A model generated the notes under the pieces. The model saw only the letters and a list, made by a program, of their open reading frames with translations, was not told the origin of the DNA and did no database searches. This document shows, piece by piece, positions 18,206 to 27,573 of a DNA stretch of 64,000 nt. Location of the stretch: the NCBI GenBank assembly GCA_900696515.1, contig CAADGK010000015.1:186001-250000 (forward strand). The letters are read 5' to 3'. The position numbers and the translations under genes were made by a program. How positions within the stretch are numbered: the first letter of the stretch is position 1; the number at the start of each line of letters is the position of its first letter. Origin of the DNA: an uncultured Nitrosospira sp. (GTDB lineage: Bacteria; Nitrospirota; Nitrospiria; Nitrospirales; Nitrospiraceae).

Positions 18206-20479
18206 CTAAACCCTTTCCGAGGCGTGTGACGCATGATCAGGCTTGTTCGAAAATTGCGAGGAGGGAGACGGATGAAGGGGGAGCCGAACGGTCACCGTCG
18301 TACCCTGGTGAAGAGTGCTGGTGACCGAGATGACTCCGTGGTGCGCTTCGGCAATCCACTTGGCGATCGGCAGACCAAGTCCGGCTCCTCCCACTGCCGA
18401 CGGACGGCCTCGCCACACTCGATAGGCCCGCTTGACGACATGCGGAAGATCTGCCTCCGGGATCCCAAGCCCGTTGTCGGTCACCATGACCTGCGCTTCA
18501 TGCTCCGTGGTGTTCAGGCGAATGACGATCCAGCCGTCTTTCCGTCCGTATTTGACGGCATTGTCCGTGAGGATCATGAAGAGTTGCGTGAGGCGTTCCG
18601 GATCCCCCTGAACCGTCACATCGTCCGATACCCCCTCCAGCGTCACGGTTATGCCCCGTGATTGCGCAAGAATGGTTGTTTCTCGGCGTATCTCATCAAG
18701 CAGCGGCATCAACGAGGTCGGTTTGAGGTCCATCTGCAACATGCCCGATTCCGACCGGGCCAAAAACAGAATATCGCCGACCAGTTTGTTCATTTGACTC
18801 GACAGTTGAACGATCCGTTCCAACGTGGACCGGTATTCGGAAATCGGTTTCTCCTTCCCTCTGAGGGTCACCTCAGCCTCGCCCCTGATGACGGTCAAGG
18901 GGGTCCTGAGTTCATGGCTGATGTCGGCAAAAAATTGCGACCGCAATTGATCAAGCGCTTTCAGCTTCTGATGGGCGTCTTGAATGGTCTCCACCGCCTG
19001 TTTGCGTTTCGTGACATCCTGTTTGATGCTGATGAAGTGACTGACCTCGCCTTTCCGGTCACGGACGGGAGTGATCGTTTCCTCTTCCGTGTAGAGACTG
19101 CCGTCCTTCTTGCGATTGGTGCTTTCGCCATGCCAGACCTTGCCGCGCATGATCGTCATCCACTGGTTCTGATAGAAAGGCTGGGCCTGCTGTTCAGCGG
19201 TCAGGCTGCGGACGTTCCGGCCGACCACGTCTTCAGCCGTATAGCCGGTCAATGACGTGAAGGAGGGATTGACCCACGTAATCCGACCGATTCGGTCCAT
19301 AATCATCACGGCATTTGCGGCGGACTCGAGTGCCGTGCCTTGCAGTCGTATTTGCTCTTCCTCCCGCTCCTGCTCCGTCCTGTCCTTAGCGATACAGGCG
19401 ATCCCCTCAATCAGACCATCCTCTCCCCGCATGACGGCCGCCGACCAGAACAGGGGGAAGATCCGCCCGTCCTTCGAGAGACAGGTGATCGCCATTTGAT
19501 GAACCGAGCCTTGTCGAAGCATGTTCTCATAGATCTCTCCATCCAGCGGGCTGTTGTGGGGAGGGAACAGCATGGTTCCGTCTTGGCCCAGCAGCTCCTG
19601 TTCCTCATACCCGAGCAGATTGAGCGCCGCATGGTTGACGCTTCGTATGGTGCCGTCGGGATTAAACACAATCAAGAGGTCGGTCATGGAGCGAATGACG
19701 TTATCGACATAGTTCTTCGACACGGTCGTATGCAGGAGTTGTTCGATCATGCGGTTGAAGCATTGAGCCAGTTCGCCTAACTCATCGGCGCTGGACACGG
19801 GCACGGTGGCGTGGAGGTCGCCTTCGGCCACTTTCTTTGTGGCTTCGGTGAGGGGAGCGATGACCTGCAAGGATCGCTTGAGCAGGATGATAAAGAGGCC
19901 GCTTCCGAGGAGGAGCGTGACCATACTGGTTGCCACGGTTTGGCTCACCAATGTACTGAGTCGTTGTTCGAGCGCATCCCGATCCAAAAAGATCCTGACC
20001 GATCCAACGGATGAAGGGGCGAGGAGGTTGTTCCGTTGTCCCTGGTTCTGAAGATCGACGACGCGTCGTCCAAACTCGGAGACACGGTAGCCCTTCCGGA
20101 GAATCACATCTTGCTGCCAGACGTTCCCCAGGTCCGGCAAGGCGAGGTCTTCCGTGGTGAGTTGAATTCCGGAAAACTCGAGCCACACGTCCGTCGAAGG
20201 GCGATAAGCAAGAATCGCGACGACGTCCTCCCCTTCACCAAGGGAGTGGAGCAGCGTGGTCAGTCCCTCGATGTCCTGTTCCCTGTAGTACGTGCGCGCT
20301 TGTGAGGCTATGGTCTTGGCGAGCGTCTCCCCGCGTATCTTGAATTCTTGATACATGGCATTGCGGCTGGAGGTATAGGCGAAAAAGGTCAAGCCGAAGA
20401 CCGCGCCGAAGAAGACGGCCAAAAACAAGGCCATCAGTTTGTGAGTCAGGGAACGTGTCAACCACTGTCTGATCAGCAT
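18206..20479 (-). CDS. Membrane sensor histidine kinase with HAMP and two PAS domains
   Basis: 757 residues. Membrane helix at about 12-36, a periplasmic sensory segment of about 140 residues, a second helix at about 180-200, HAMP at about 205-255, PAS at about 255-375 and 380-500, then the dimerisation/phosphoacceptor helix with ISHELRTPLT (His near residue 530) and a HATPase with N box, DNGLGIPE and GGAGLGLPIAKW. All kinase motifs are intact. It directly precedes its response regulator and follows the periplasmic binding protein by about ten bases, so the periplasmic segment may read a signal relayed by that protein or the porin substrate. Confidence 0.88.
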   Translation of the reverse strand: MLIRQWLTRSLTHKLMALFLAVFFGAVFGLTFFAYTSSRNAMYQEFKIRGETLAKTIASQARTYYREQDIEGLTTLLHSLGEGEDVVAILAYRPSTDVWLEFSGIQLTTEDLALPDLGNVWQQDVILRKGYRVSEFGRRVVDLQNQGQRNNLLAPSSVGSVRIFLDRDALEQRLSTLVSQTVATSMVTLLLGSGLFIILLKRSLQVIAPLTEATKKVAEGDLHATVPVSSADELGELAQCFNRMIEQLLHTTVSKNYVDNVIRSMTDLLIVFNPDGTIRSVNHAALNLLGYEEQELLGQDGTMLFPPHNSPLDGEIYENMLRQGSVHQMAITCLSKDGRIFPLFWSAAVMRGEDGLIEGIACIAKDRTEQEREEEQIRLQGTALESAANAVMIMDRIGRITWVNPSFTSLTGYTAEDVVGRNVRSLTAEQQAQPFYQNQWMTIMRGKVWHGESTNRKKDGSLYTEEETITPVRDRKGEVSHFISIKQDVTKRKQAVETIQDAHQKLKALDQLRSQFFADISHELRTPLTVIRGEAEVTLRGKEKPISEYRSTLERIVQLSSQMNKLVGDILFLARSESGMLQMDLKPTSLMPLLDEIRRETTILAQSRGITVTLEGVSDDVTVQGDPERLTQLFMILTDNAVKYGRKDGWIVIRLNTTEHEAQVMVTDNGLGIPEADLPHVVKRAYRVWRGRPSAVGGAGLGLPIAKWIAEAHHGVISVTSTLHQGTTVTVRLPLHPSPSSQFSNKPDHASHASERV

Positions 20480-20489
20480 GGCGGCGTCT

Positions 20490-20948
20490 CTATCGGTTCT
20501 CGATGATGAGGAGGATCTTGATCTGGCTGTCTTTCATTGTTTTGACCGTGGACAGGTTGACGTACCCGACGGCCCCCTCAATGACGCCGACGAAACGCAC
20601 CACGGCTTCGTCCGAGCGTTCGATGACGCTCTGCACGGGAACGGGGGTGCCCTGGCGATAGAACACTTGGTCAGGATTTGCATTCAATACCCGCAGATAG
20701 AACGTCTTCCTCTCCTCGGCCGAGATTTCACGGTTCACCAGCTTGATTCGGTCTCCCCCGGGCCAATGGAGGATCTCTCCCCGGTACATGCCGGCGACCG
20801 TGGTCGTACTCAATGAGGCGTTGGGATTATTCTTGTTGGCGATCACAGCGAGGGGATCGGCATGGGCAAGGGCGGTGCATAACCACAGCGCCAGCGTCAT
20901 AGCCAGCGCTGTTTGCCGGCGCGGTCCTGTACGGGATGGGCCGTTCAT
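20490..20948 (-). CDS. Short PstS-like periplasmic substrate-binding protein
   Basis: 152 residues. Signal peptide at about 1-30 (hydrophobic core, then AHA). The mature part carries the PBP-like fold fragments seen in small phosphate-binding-type proteins: VIANKNNPNASLS, TTVAGMYRGEILHWPGG and VGYVNLSTVK. It is about half the length of full PstS, and no permease or ATPase genes accompany it, so it is more likely a sensor accessory or periplasmic scavenger than part of a transporter. It lies between a porin and a sensor kinase, an arrangement that suggests anion sensing. Confidence 0.7.
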   Translation of the reverse strand: MNGPSRTGPRRQTALAMTLALWLCTALAHADPLAVIANKNNPNASLSTTTVAGMYRGEILHWPGGDRIKLVNREISAEERKTFYLRVLNANPDQVFYRQGTPVPVQSVIERSDEAVVRFVGVIEGAVGYVNLSTVKTMKDSQIKILLIIENR

Positions 20949-20958
20949 GGGATAACCG

Positions 20959-22260
20959 TCAGAAGATCCACGCGATGGATGTCAGAAATCCGTCGGATGG
21001 GAACTGATTGAACTGGCCGTTGTTGAACTGATACTCCATCTTGAACACATAATCTTCCACCGGACGGTAGTTGAATCCGACGATCATTTGCTCACCGTTC
21101 AGGCTCCCGGTCGGGCTGGCCGCCGTATTCATCTTGGTTCGGCCGTAGAGTCCCACGAGCGCGAAAGTCGGATTGTTGAAGTGGCGTCCCAGGATGGTGG
21201 AGTTCAATGCGGAAGGCCAGAACCGATAGGTGAGTTGGATGTAATATCCCCAGAGGCTTGATGGTGTCGTGGAGCCCTGAAGATCGAACCGCGCGAATTC
21301 GCTTCTGAGCTGGAAATGGTCCCATATCTTGATGTTGCGAGGCTTGAACTCGGCATCGAAGGCCATGCCGGTTATCATATCGGCGGAACCCGGCTTGTAG
21401 GCGCCACGATATCCGGAAAACCCGATTTCATACTGGTCGTAAAACTTCATGGTTCCACGTCCGACGACCGCCTTATCGCCGTTGTTGTCCGTATGTAATC
21501 CAGACCGCGCGCTTTGCAGGCCCGGATCCGGCAAATGGCCGGGCGTCGCCAGGAATTTATCCGTCAGGCCGTTGATGACCTGAACCTCGTACGTGGCCTT
21601 GATATTGTCCGAGATCGGAATCAACCCGAAGGCGCCAAAACCCAAGTCAGACCAGGTCGTAGGGGTCACGAGCCGCGCGACGGAAGGAGGGCGTATGAGA
21701 TCTCGGCGTGGATCGAAGTGATCAAGATTGAATTTGCCGAACGGGATCAGCAATACCCCCGCCCGGACGTTGAACGGCTGGGTAAGGAGCAGGTCGACAT
21801 AGGCCTGTTCGGCTTCCGCGGTTCCATGGGGAAGGCCCAGATCAATTTCGGTGTAGACGCGAATCCGGTCGTGAAACTGTCCGGAAATCAGGACTTCGAA
21901 ATTGCCGTCATGGGTTGACCGTCGGTCTTGTAAACTTTCAAATATCACGGCCCCGTAGGCTCCGACTCGAATATTCTGTGCCAGTTCATCCGACAGGCTG
22001 CTCTGTCGTTGTTCCACCACGCCGAGACGTTCTTTCAGATCGGCGAGTTCCTTGCGGTGTTGCTCTTCTATCTGGTGGAGCTGATGTTTCAGCTGCTCGA
22101 CCGTATTGTCCTTGTCGCTCCTGGACGGCATGTGGGAGGTTTGGGCCAGGAGCAGGCTCGGGATAAGCATACAGAGAAGGAGTGTGAGGACTGCCACGAC
22201 ATCCCCTACGGGTCTGTGATGATCAGGCGATGGATGAAGCCTAGGCCGGTGCTGTTTCAT
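20959..22260 (-). CDS. Outer-membrane porin with N-terminal coiled coil
   Basis: 433 residues. Signal region with a hydrophobic core at about 20-38 ending LLLAQ; a heptad-rich coiled coil at about 50-92 (VEQLKHQLHQIEEQHRKELADL); then a beta-barrel of about 330 residues with aromatic strand ends and a C-terminal Phe. The barrel resembles the phosphate-selective porin O/P family (FNVRAGVLLIPFGKFN, DLGFGAFGLIP). The coiled coil may trimerise it or hold it to peptidoglycan. It is followed after ten bases by the phosphate-type binding protein, which fits anion uptake; the substrate is inferred. Confidence 0.78.
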   Translation of the reverse strand: MKQHRPRLHPSPDHHRPVGDVVAVLTLLLCMLIPSLLLAQTSHMPSRSDKDNTVEQLKHQLHQIEEQHRKELADLKERLGVVEQRQSSLSDELAQNIRVGAYGAVIFESLQDRRSTHDGNFEVLISGQFHDRIRVYTEIDLGLPHGTAEAEQAYVDLLLTQPFNVRAGVLLIPFGKFNLDHFDPRRDLIRPPSVARLVTPTTWSDLGFGAFGLIPISDNIKATYEVQVINGLTDKFLATPGHLPDPGLQSARSGLHTDNNGDKAVVGRGTMKFYDQYEIGFSGYRGAYKPGSADMITGMAFDAEFKPRNIKIWDHFQLRSEFARFDLQGSTTPSSLWGYYIQLTYRFWPSALNSTILGRHFNNPTFALVGLYGRTKMNTAASPTGSLNGEQMIVGFNYRPVEDYVFKMEYQFNNGQFNQFPSDGFLTSIAWIF

Positions 22261-22277
22261 GGTCTCTGGTGATCCTT

Positions 22278-22883
22278 TTACCGTAAGGGTGAGATGATCC
22301 AGTTCGGCATCTCGCCTTTCCCATCTCCGTGGCGCGCATACAGCCGTTGTCTGCCGCTTGGCTGAAGCTTCCAGGTGGATAGCGGTTGTTGGTACGAGGT
22401 CTGCTCTCCCTCATATCGCGGTCGTCGCAAGTCCTTGATAATCAGATGCAACTCATCGTTGACCACAAATACGAAACCCATCGTCCGCCGATCTGGCTTC
22501 TCCACATCGGCAATAGTAAAGGACGTGACTTGTTCTGGAGGGGCCAGACTCAAGGCTTTGGACAGTGGCGACGCCAATTGCTCTGCTTGAGTCTTCGTGA
22601 ACACTTTCCGGGGTTGGGCCTTGGAAAACGGCAACAACGCACCCGCATCGTAGGTCAGCGAATCCAGGATATCGAATGCCGTTTCGGGTGATATCGTGTA
22701 GGGGTGTTGAACGGGCATGATCGAAGGGTAGCCTCCCGGGAGTTCCCGGAGAATGACCGAGAGGGTATCTGACTCATGAATGACGACGGTCGGAGAAGTC
22801 GTGCAGGCGGCCATGCTCCACAGCAACAAGCTAATGGTTGCCATGATGATGCTCCCTGGTACGGTCCTATTCTGCATGGCCAT
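22278..22883 (-). CDS. Lipoprotein of unknown function
   Basis: 201 residues from the ATG at 22883, which has AAAGGG seven bases upstream; an earlier in-frame ATG at 22910 lacks one. The N-terminus is a lipoprotein signal with SMAAC as the probable lipobox, so the mature protein is anchored in a membrane. The rest is globular with a YTISPETAFDILDSLTYDAGALLPF segment and a conserved-looking DELHLIIKDLRRPRY. I do not recognise a named family. It is the first gene of the 16-gene minus-strand run, 17 bases before the porin, so it may assemble with the porin. Confidence 0.6.
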   Translation of the reverse strand: MAMQNRTVPGSIIMATISLLLWSMAACTTSPTVVIHESDTLSVILRELPGGYPSIMPVQHPYTISPETAFDILDSLTYDAGALLPFSKAQPRKVFTKTQAEQLASPLSKALSLAPPEQVTSFTIADVEKPDRRTMGFVFVVNDELHLIIKDLRRPRYEGEQTSYQQPLSTWKLQPSGRQRLYARHGDGKGEMPNWIISPLR

Positions 22884-22976
22884 CTCATGTCCCTTTCGAG
22901 CCGACAGCAATTGCGGGGCGTTCCCTACACCGATTCCCTTTTGACGAAGCAGGGCGGGCTTTGTAAACGCCAGGAT

Positions 22977-22994
22977 ATTCCTTTTAATTGGAAT
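22977..22994. promoter_or_regulatory. Inverted repeat upstream of the lipoprotein/porin operon
   Basis: ATTCC, an 8-base AT-rich centre and GGAAT form a dyad 94 bases upstream of the first gene of the minus-strand run. It could be an operator or part of a promoter region. No convincing -35/-10 pair was found by eye. Confidence 0.25.
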
Positions 22995-23244
22995 GAACTA
23001 CAATAAACAAGCCCAAGTAAAAGACCTTGGAGCTATGACGGATCATCGATGCCTGTCACTGGAATGAAAATATTAGGGATACAATGTAAATTGCGGTCCG
23101 AGAAAGCACAGGCTGGGGCTCTTCATGTTGTGTGCCGGAGATTCAGTTCGTTGAACGATCAGGCCTGTGGTATGGGGCTTCTCCGTGATGAATCTGTCAA
23201 CCGATATGGTTTGTGTACGTTTCTGCCGGGACCGCGTTGGTCGC

Positions 23245-23375
23245 TTGTCGTTTGTGAAGTGTGAAATGGTTATGGGTGGAAGCCTGAAGTGGTGAGGTTG
23301 GCAGTGGGAGGTATACAGCTCATGCTTCAACCCTCGGATCTCCAACCTCCAACTCCCCACCGTCTGGCTTCATAC
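23245..23375. repeat. Heptad-periodic imperfect inverted repeat
   Basis: The left arm (to about 23312) is purine/G-rich with units close to GGTGAGG spaced about 7 bp; the right arm (about 23325-23375) is its C/T-rich complement (units like CCTCCAA). Reverse-complementing the right arm aligns it over more than 30 bases with the left. It would form a long imperfect hairpin. The 7-bp period recalls short tandemly repeated sequences of cyanobacteria, but here in inverted pairs. Confidence 0.65.
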
Positions 23376-23502
23376 CCTGCCGGTTTGAAGGCAACGATGG
23401 TAAGAGCCGTTTCACGATTGACCGGAGGCTGCTAGTGTGGAACACTTATGAGTCGTATTTCTAATTAGTGACGGAATCGATCTCGATCGCTGGATTTCTC
23501 GC

Positions 23503-26154
23503 ATGGACGTCGTCGCCACACATAGCAACGCGGATTTCGATGGCCTCGCCTCCATGGTTGCCGTGCGCAAACTCTTTCCCGAGGCTCGGCTGATTCTGCC
23601 GGCCGGAGCGCAGGAGGCCGTCCGGAAGTTTCTTGCCGTTCATGATCTCAATATCACGAAACTCAAAGACGTCGATCTTTCACAGGTCACCAGGCTGATC
23701 CTGGTCGATACTCAAGACCCGGGCCGGATCGGAACGCTTACAGCCTGCCTCGGGAATCCCGCGGTCGAGATCGTGGTCTTCGATCACCATCTCGAATCGG
23801 ATTCCGTCTGTGCCGGACGTTCGAAACAGTCCGTGGTGGATTCGGTCGGAGCCACGACGACGCTGCTCGTCGAGCAGCTCCAGCGGCGGCATGTCCCCGT
23901 GACGCCGTTTGAGGCGACCGTGATGGCCCTCGGTCTTTATGAGGAAACCGGATCGTTTACCTTCGCCTCGACGACCAGCCGGGATTTTGAAGCCGGGGCA
24001 TTCCTCGTCCAAGCCGGCGCGGATCTCACTATGGTCTCGGACACTCTCTACACGCCGCTTGATCCGGATGCCGTTGCGCTGCTGAATGATTTCTTGGAGC
24101 ACAGTGACGTGCTGTACCTGGAAGGTCGCAAAGTCCTCGTGTCCACAAGCACGATCGATCGCTGCCGCGGCGAAGCGGCCGGCGTGGTGCATCGCCTCGC
24201 CGAATTGCAGGGGGTTGATGCCGTCGTCGTGGCCGTCATGATGGCGGATCGTGTGGAAGTGATCGGAAGAAGTCGTCGACCTGAGATAGACGTCGGTTGG
24301 ATTGCTCGAGAATTCAAAGGAGGAGGCCATGCCGTCGCGGCATCCGCCACAGTCAAAGGGCAGACGCTCTCAGAAGTCAAGGAGAAGGTCGTTCAGCTGC
24401 TGACCACACACTATCGCCCGACCCTGCTGGCCCAGGATGTCATGACCCGCCCGGTGAAGGCGATCGAGACGGGCACGACCGTTGCTGAAGCCGGACAACG
24501 GATGACGGCCTACGGTCTGAATGTCTTTCCCATCTTGGATGAGGAGGACCGTTACACGGGGATCATCAGCCGGGAGTCGATTCAGAAGGCGTTGTTTCAT
24601 CGGCTAGGTAAGATGGCCGTGCGTGACATCATGCAGACCGATGCGTATACCGCGCGGCCGGAGACATCCTTTCATGAAATCGAAACTGCCATGATCGAGC
24701 GTAACCAGCGATGTGTTCCGATCGTCAAAGAGGCGAAAGTCGTCGGTGTCATTACCCGAACCGACTTACTGCGAACGCTTCATGACGATGTGCTGAAGAC
24801 CGCCAGAACACGCACCATTCAACCAAGCGACGCTGGGACTGAGGCCGGAAGGCCACATCGCAATGTGAAGGGATTGTTACGGAGCCGCTTGCCGCATCGC
24901 CTGGGGACATTGCTGGAAGAGGCCGGACACATAGCGGACCGCTGCGAGGTCTCACTGTTTGTCGTAGGCGGCTGTGTCAGGGATCTGCTGCTGGGCATTC
25001 ACAATCTCGACTTGGACCTCGTCGTCGAAGGCGACGGGATCGCGTTCGCACGAAAGCTCGGTGACGTCTATGAGGCTCGGGTCAAGGTGCATGAGCGATT
25101 CGGCACCGCGATGGTGCTGCTGCCGGACGGCCTCAAGCTCGATGTAGCCACCGCACGAACAGAGTACTATGAGTATCCCACAGCCTTGCCGACGGTGGAA
25201 CAGAGTTCCATCAAGAAAGATCTCTATCGTCGTGATTTCACGATCAATGCCTTGGCGATTCGACTGAACGGGAAGGGGTTCGGCGATGTACAGGACTTCT
25301 ACGGTGGACAACGAGACCTGAATGAGAAAGTGATCCGTGTCTTACACGGCCTCAGTTTTGTCGAAGACCCGACGCGCGTGTTCCGAGCGATCCGCTTTGA
25401 AACGCGGTTCGGTTTTCGTTTGGGGAAGGACACAACCGCATTGATTGCTGGCGCGGTCAAGATGAACCTCTTTCACCGACTGTCCGGCCATCGTCTGCTG
25501 GAAGAATTGAAGTTGCTCTTCTCTGAGCGGGAGCCCAGGCAGTCCATCAAGCGCTTAGCGGATATGGGATTGCTGCGATTCATTCATCCCAAGCTGAGTT
25601 GGTCCGATCGCTTGGAGAAGCTCTTGAATGCAATCGATGAAGCCGTCGATTGGTACCGGCTGCTGTATCTGGACAGAAAGATGGACGTCTGGTTGGTCTA
25701 TATGATGGGCCTGATCGAGCTGGTGCCGGAGCATCACGTGAAGGAGATTCTTAAACGATTTCCTTTTTCTGAACAGGAATCCACGCGACTGAAAATGGCG
25801 CGTGTGGGCTGCCATCACGCCATGCGCCGATTGACATCGAAACGGCCACTTAAGCCGGCGGAGGTGTATCACCTCCTATCGGGATTGTCCGACGAGACGC
25901 TTCTGATCCTTATGGCCAAGAGCAAAGGGGACACCGTCAGGCGCCACATCTCAGCCTTCGTCACAACCTATCAGCATGTGAAGCCGACGCTGTCAGGCGC
26001 CGATCTCAAGGAAATGGGATTGAAGCCAGGCCCGCAGTTTAAGGAGATCCTTGCCCGATTACTTGATGCACGCCTGAATGGAGATCTGCGGACTGATAGT
26101 GACGAACGGCAGTTCGTTCGGCAGATGCTTCCTGCCTCCACGCGAACGGCTTGA
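23503..26154 (+). CDS. DHH-CBS-CCA tRNA nucleotidyltransferase fusion
   Basis: 883 residues in three modules. Residues 1-300: a DHH phosphoesterase with NADFDG, VDTQD, VVFDHH and the DHHA1 motif GGGHAVAASA. Residues about 305-430: a pair of CBS domains (DVMTRPVKAIETGTTVAEA, DIMQTDAYTARP). Residues about 450-880: a class II poly(A)/CCA polymerase head with VVGGCVRDLLLG and the catalytic LDLDLVVEGD, then RRDFTINALAI and the RNA-binding tail. It adds CCA, or only A, to tRNA ends; the DHH part may remove nucleotides, and the CBS pair may sense adenylates. The same domain order is known in Aquifex-type A-adding enzymes. The start is the first in-frame ATG; no strong ribosome site precedes it. Confidence 0.88.
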   Translation: MDVVATHSNADFDGLASMVAVRKLFPEARLILPAGAQEAVRKFLAVHDLNITKLKDVDLSQVTRLILVDTQDPGRIGTLTACLGNPAVEIVVFDHHLESDSVCAGRSKQSVVDSVGATTTLLVEQLQRRHVPVTPFEATVMALGLYEETGSFTFASTTSRDFEAGAFLVQAGADLTMVSDTLYTPLDPDAVALLNDFLEHSDVLYLEGRKVLVSTSTIDRCRGEAAGVVHRLAELQGVDAVVVAVMMADRVEVIGRSRRPEIDVGWIAREFKGGGHAVAASATVKGQTLSEVKEKVVQLLTTHYRPTLLAQDVMTRPVKAIETGTTVAEAGQRMTAYGLNVFPILDEEDRYTGIISRESIQKALFHRLGKMAVRDIMQTDAYTARPETSFHEIETAMIERNQRCVPIVKEAKVVGVITRTDLLRTLHDDVLKTARTRTIQPSDAGTEAGRPHRNVKGLLRSRLPHRLGTLLEEAGHIADRCEVSLFVVGGCVRDLLLGIHNLDLDLVVEGDGIAFARKLGDVYEARVKVHERFGTAMVLLPDGLKLDVATARTEYYEYPTALPTVEQSSIKKDLYRRDFTINALAIRLNGKGFGDVQDFYGGQRDLNEKVIRVLHGLSFVEDPTRVFRAIRFETRFGFRLGKDTTALIAGAVKMNLFHRLSGHRLLEELKLLFSEREPRQSIKRLADMGLLRFIHPKLSWSDRLEKLLNAIDEAVDWYRLLYLDRKMDVWLVYMMGLIELVPEHHVKEILKRFPFSEQESTRLKMARVGCHHAMRRLTSKRPLKPAEVYHLLSGLSDETLLILMAKSKGDTVRRHISAFVTTYQHVKPTLSGADLKEMGLKPGPQFKEILARLLDARLNGDLRTDSDERQFVRQMLPASTRTA

Positions 26155-26348
26155 CCTATTGCAATACCAATTGAAACGGCTCGCGCGAGGCTGGCACCAA
26201 GCTGGAAGCGCCGTGACGTAACCCGTCGAACTACCCGCTGGTATCGAACCGGATCCACAGCCGTCGTCGCCACCTCCGTTTCCCGCCCGGATGCTCAAAG
26301 GCAGTCGCTGCAACCAGAACAGCAATAATTTCATTTTTTAGAGCCAAA

Positions 26349-26378
26349 CCTCAGCCCGCGTGATATTCAAGGCTGAGG
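26349..26378. promoter_or_regulatory. Perfect 8-bp stem-loop between CCA gene and nuoA
   Basis: CCTCAGCC at 26349-26356 pairs with GGCTGAGG at 26371-26378 across a 14-base loop. No run of T follows on the plus strand, so it is not a classic terminator for the CCA gene; a run of six T lies just before it, which would fit the minus strand. It may be an operator or leader hairpin of the nuo operon, whose first ATG is 40 bases further on. Confidence 0.35.
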
Positions 26379-26417
26379 AAAAGCACGTGTGTCAAAATTA
26401 CATACATACTTATTGCC

Positions 26418-26882
26418 ATGGTAGATGATTCTATTTGGCAGATTTGCGTATACGGGGTCTGTGTCGGCGTGGTGATCGCTGTTATGCTGGGACTCCCGCC
26501 CTTGCTCGGCGAGCGGTACTGGCGGAAACCGGAACGTCGATCTGAGAGTGCAACGGCGATTCCCTATGAGTGCGGGATTCGGCCGACCGGGAGCGCTCAG
26601 GTGCGTCCACCGGTTCAATATTATTTGATCGCCATGTTCTTCGTCATTTTTGACGTGGAGGCCGCGTATCTCTACGCCTGGGCGGTCGCGGTGCCTGAGA
26701 CCGGCTGGCTGGGCTTTATCGAAGTGACGATCTTTGTTTCCATTCTGCTGGCCTCCCTTGCGTATCTCTGGCTGACCGGAGCGCTTGATTGGCATGCCTA
26801 CTCCCGGCGTCCGAAAGTCAGTCGCCGGCAGGAACCATCTGTGAACCAGTCAACGGAGCTCTACAATGACCGAGTGGCGTAA
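26418..26882 (+). CDS. nuoA: NADH-quinone oxidoreductase subunit A
   Basis: 154 residues with three membrane helices, at about 10-30, 70-92 and 98-120. The family hallmarks are the loop [21 protein letters not shown] and [16 protein letters not shown]. It belongs to the membrane arm of complex I, near the quinone-site junction. It is the first gene of a 13-gene operon and overlaps nuoB by 17 bases. The C-terminal 25 residues are polar and longer than in the E. coli subunit. No clear ribosome site precedes the ATG. Confidence 0.93.
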   Translation: MVDDSIWQICVYGVCVGVVIAVMLGLPPLLGERYWRKPERRSESATAIPYECGIRPTGSAQVRPPVQYYLIAMFFVIFDVEAAYLYAWAVAVPETGWLGFIEVTIFVSILLASLAYLWLTGALDWHAYSRRPKVSRRQEPSVNQSTELYNDRVA

Positions 26883-27573
26883 CGGGCGTCTGGAAGGTGT
26901 GCGGGTAACCGAAGGCGGCGATGGTCCGCTCACCTCCGTCGTCGGGCAGTCGGTCCTCTTCGCGAAGCTCCAAGATCTCTTGGCCTGGGGACGGAAGAAT
27001 TCCCTCTGGCCGTTGAATTTCGGCTTGTCCTGCTGCTTTGTCGAGATGGCGACGAGTTTCACGAGTGTCTACGACGTGGCGCGGTTCGGGGCGGAAGTCG
27101 CCCGTGGGTCACCCAGACAGGCCGATGTGTTGGTCGTCTCGGGCACGGTCTTTCTAAAGGTGGCACCCGTCATCAAACAGCTCTATGAACAGATGCTGGA
27201 GCCGCGGTGGGTGATTTCGATGGGATCTTGCTCGAACTCCGGCGGCATGTTTGACGCCTATTCCGTCGTGCAGGGGGTCGACAAGTTTATTCCCGTGGAT
27301 GTGTATATGCCGGGATGTCCACCGTCTCCCCATGCCTTTATGGAATGCCTGCTTCTCCTCCAAAGCATGGTCGGGTCTGAACGGCGTCCCCTGAGCGTGC
27401 ACTTCGGCCCACAGGACGTGCAGAGACCGATCATGCCATCGATGCGGGATGCGAAGCGTGCGGAGCGGATGAGCCAGCGGGAATACCCCAGCATTGATGT
27501 GCTCCCTCGGACCGATCTTCTCTCGCCTCATTTTGCCGGTCAGCCGGGCGGGCGCTCGAAAGGCCAGTCATGA
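26866..27573 (+). CDS. nuoB: NADH-quinone oxidoreductase subunit B
   Basis: 235 residues. It carries the four cysteines of the terminal cluster N2: the vicinal pair in [10 protein letters not shown], one in [11 protein letters not shown] and one in PGCPPSPHA. It passes electrons to quinone in the hydrophilic arm. It overlaps nuoA by 17 bases and nuoCD by four. A tail of about 50 residues after the conserved core (rich in Arg, Met and Ser) is longer than in many homologues. Confidence 0.95.
   Translation: MTEWRNGRLEGVRVTEGGDGPLTSVVGQSVLFAKLQDLLAWGRKNSLWPLNFGLSCCFVEMATSFTSVYDVARFGAEVARGSPRQADVLVVSGTVFLKVAPVIKQLYEQMLEPRWVISMGSCSNSGGMFDAYSVVQGVDKFIPVDVYMPGCPPSPHAFMECLLLLQSMVGSERRPLSVHFGPQDVQRPIMPSMRDAKRAERMSQREYPSIDVLPRTDLLSPHFAGQPGGRSKGQS

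Larger units (their letters stand above)
22884..23502. other. Divergent intergenic region of about 620 bp
   Basis: No credible gene is seen here. It should hold promoters for both the minus-strand porin/glycan run and the plus-strand CCA enzyme gene. Its right half is occupied by the heptad-periodic inverted repeat at 23245-23375. Confidence 0.5.

Noticed and set aside
23245-23375. CRISPR-like array
   Set aside because: The periodicity is 7 bp and the arms are inverted; no 25-40 bp direct repeats with unique spacers occur here or elsewhere in the window.
26160-26290. Possible tRNA between the CCA gene and nuoA
   Set aside because: A GGTTCGAT-like stretch on the minus strand suggested a T-arm, but no acceptor stem, anticodon arm or D-arm can be paired around it.
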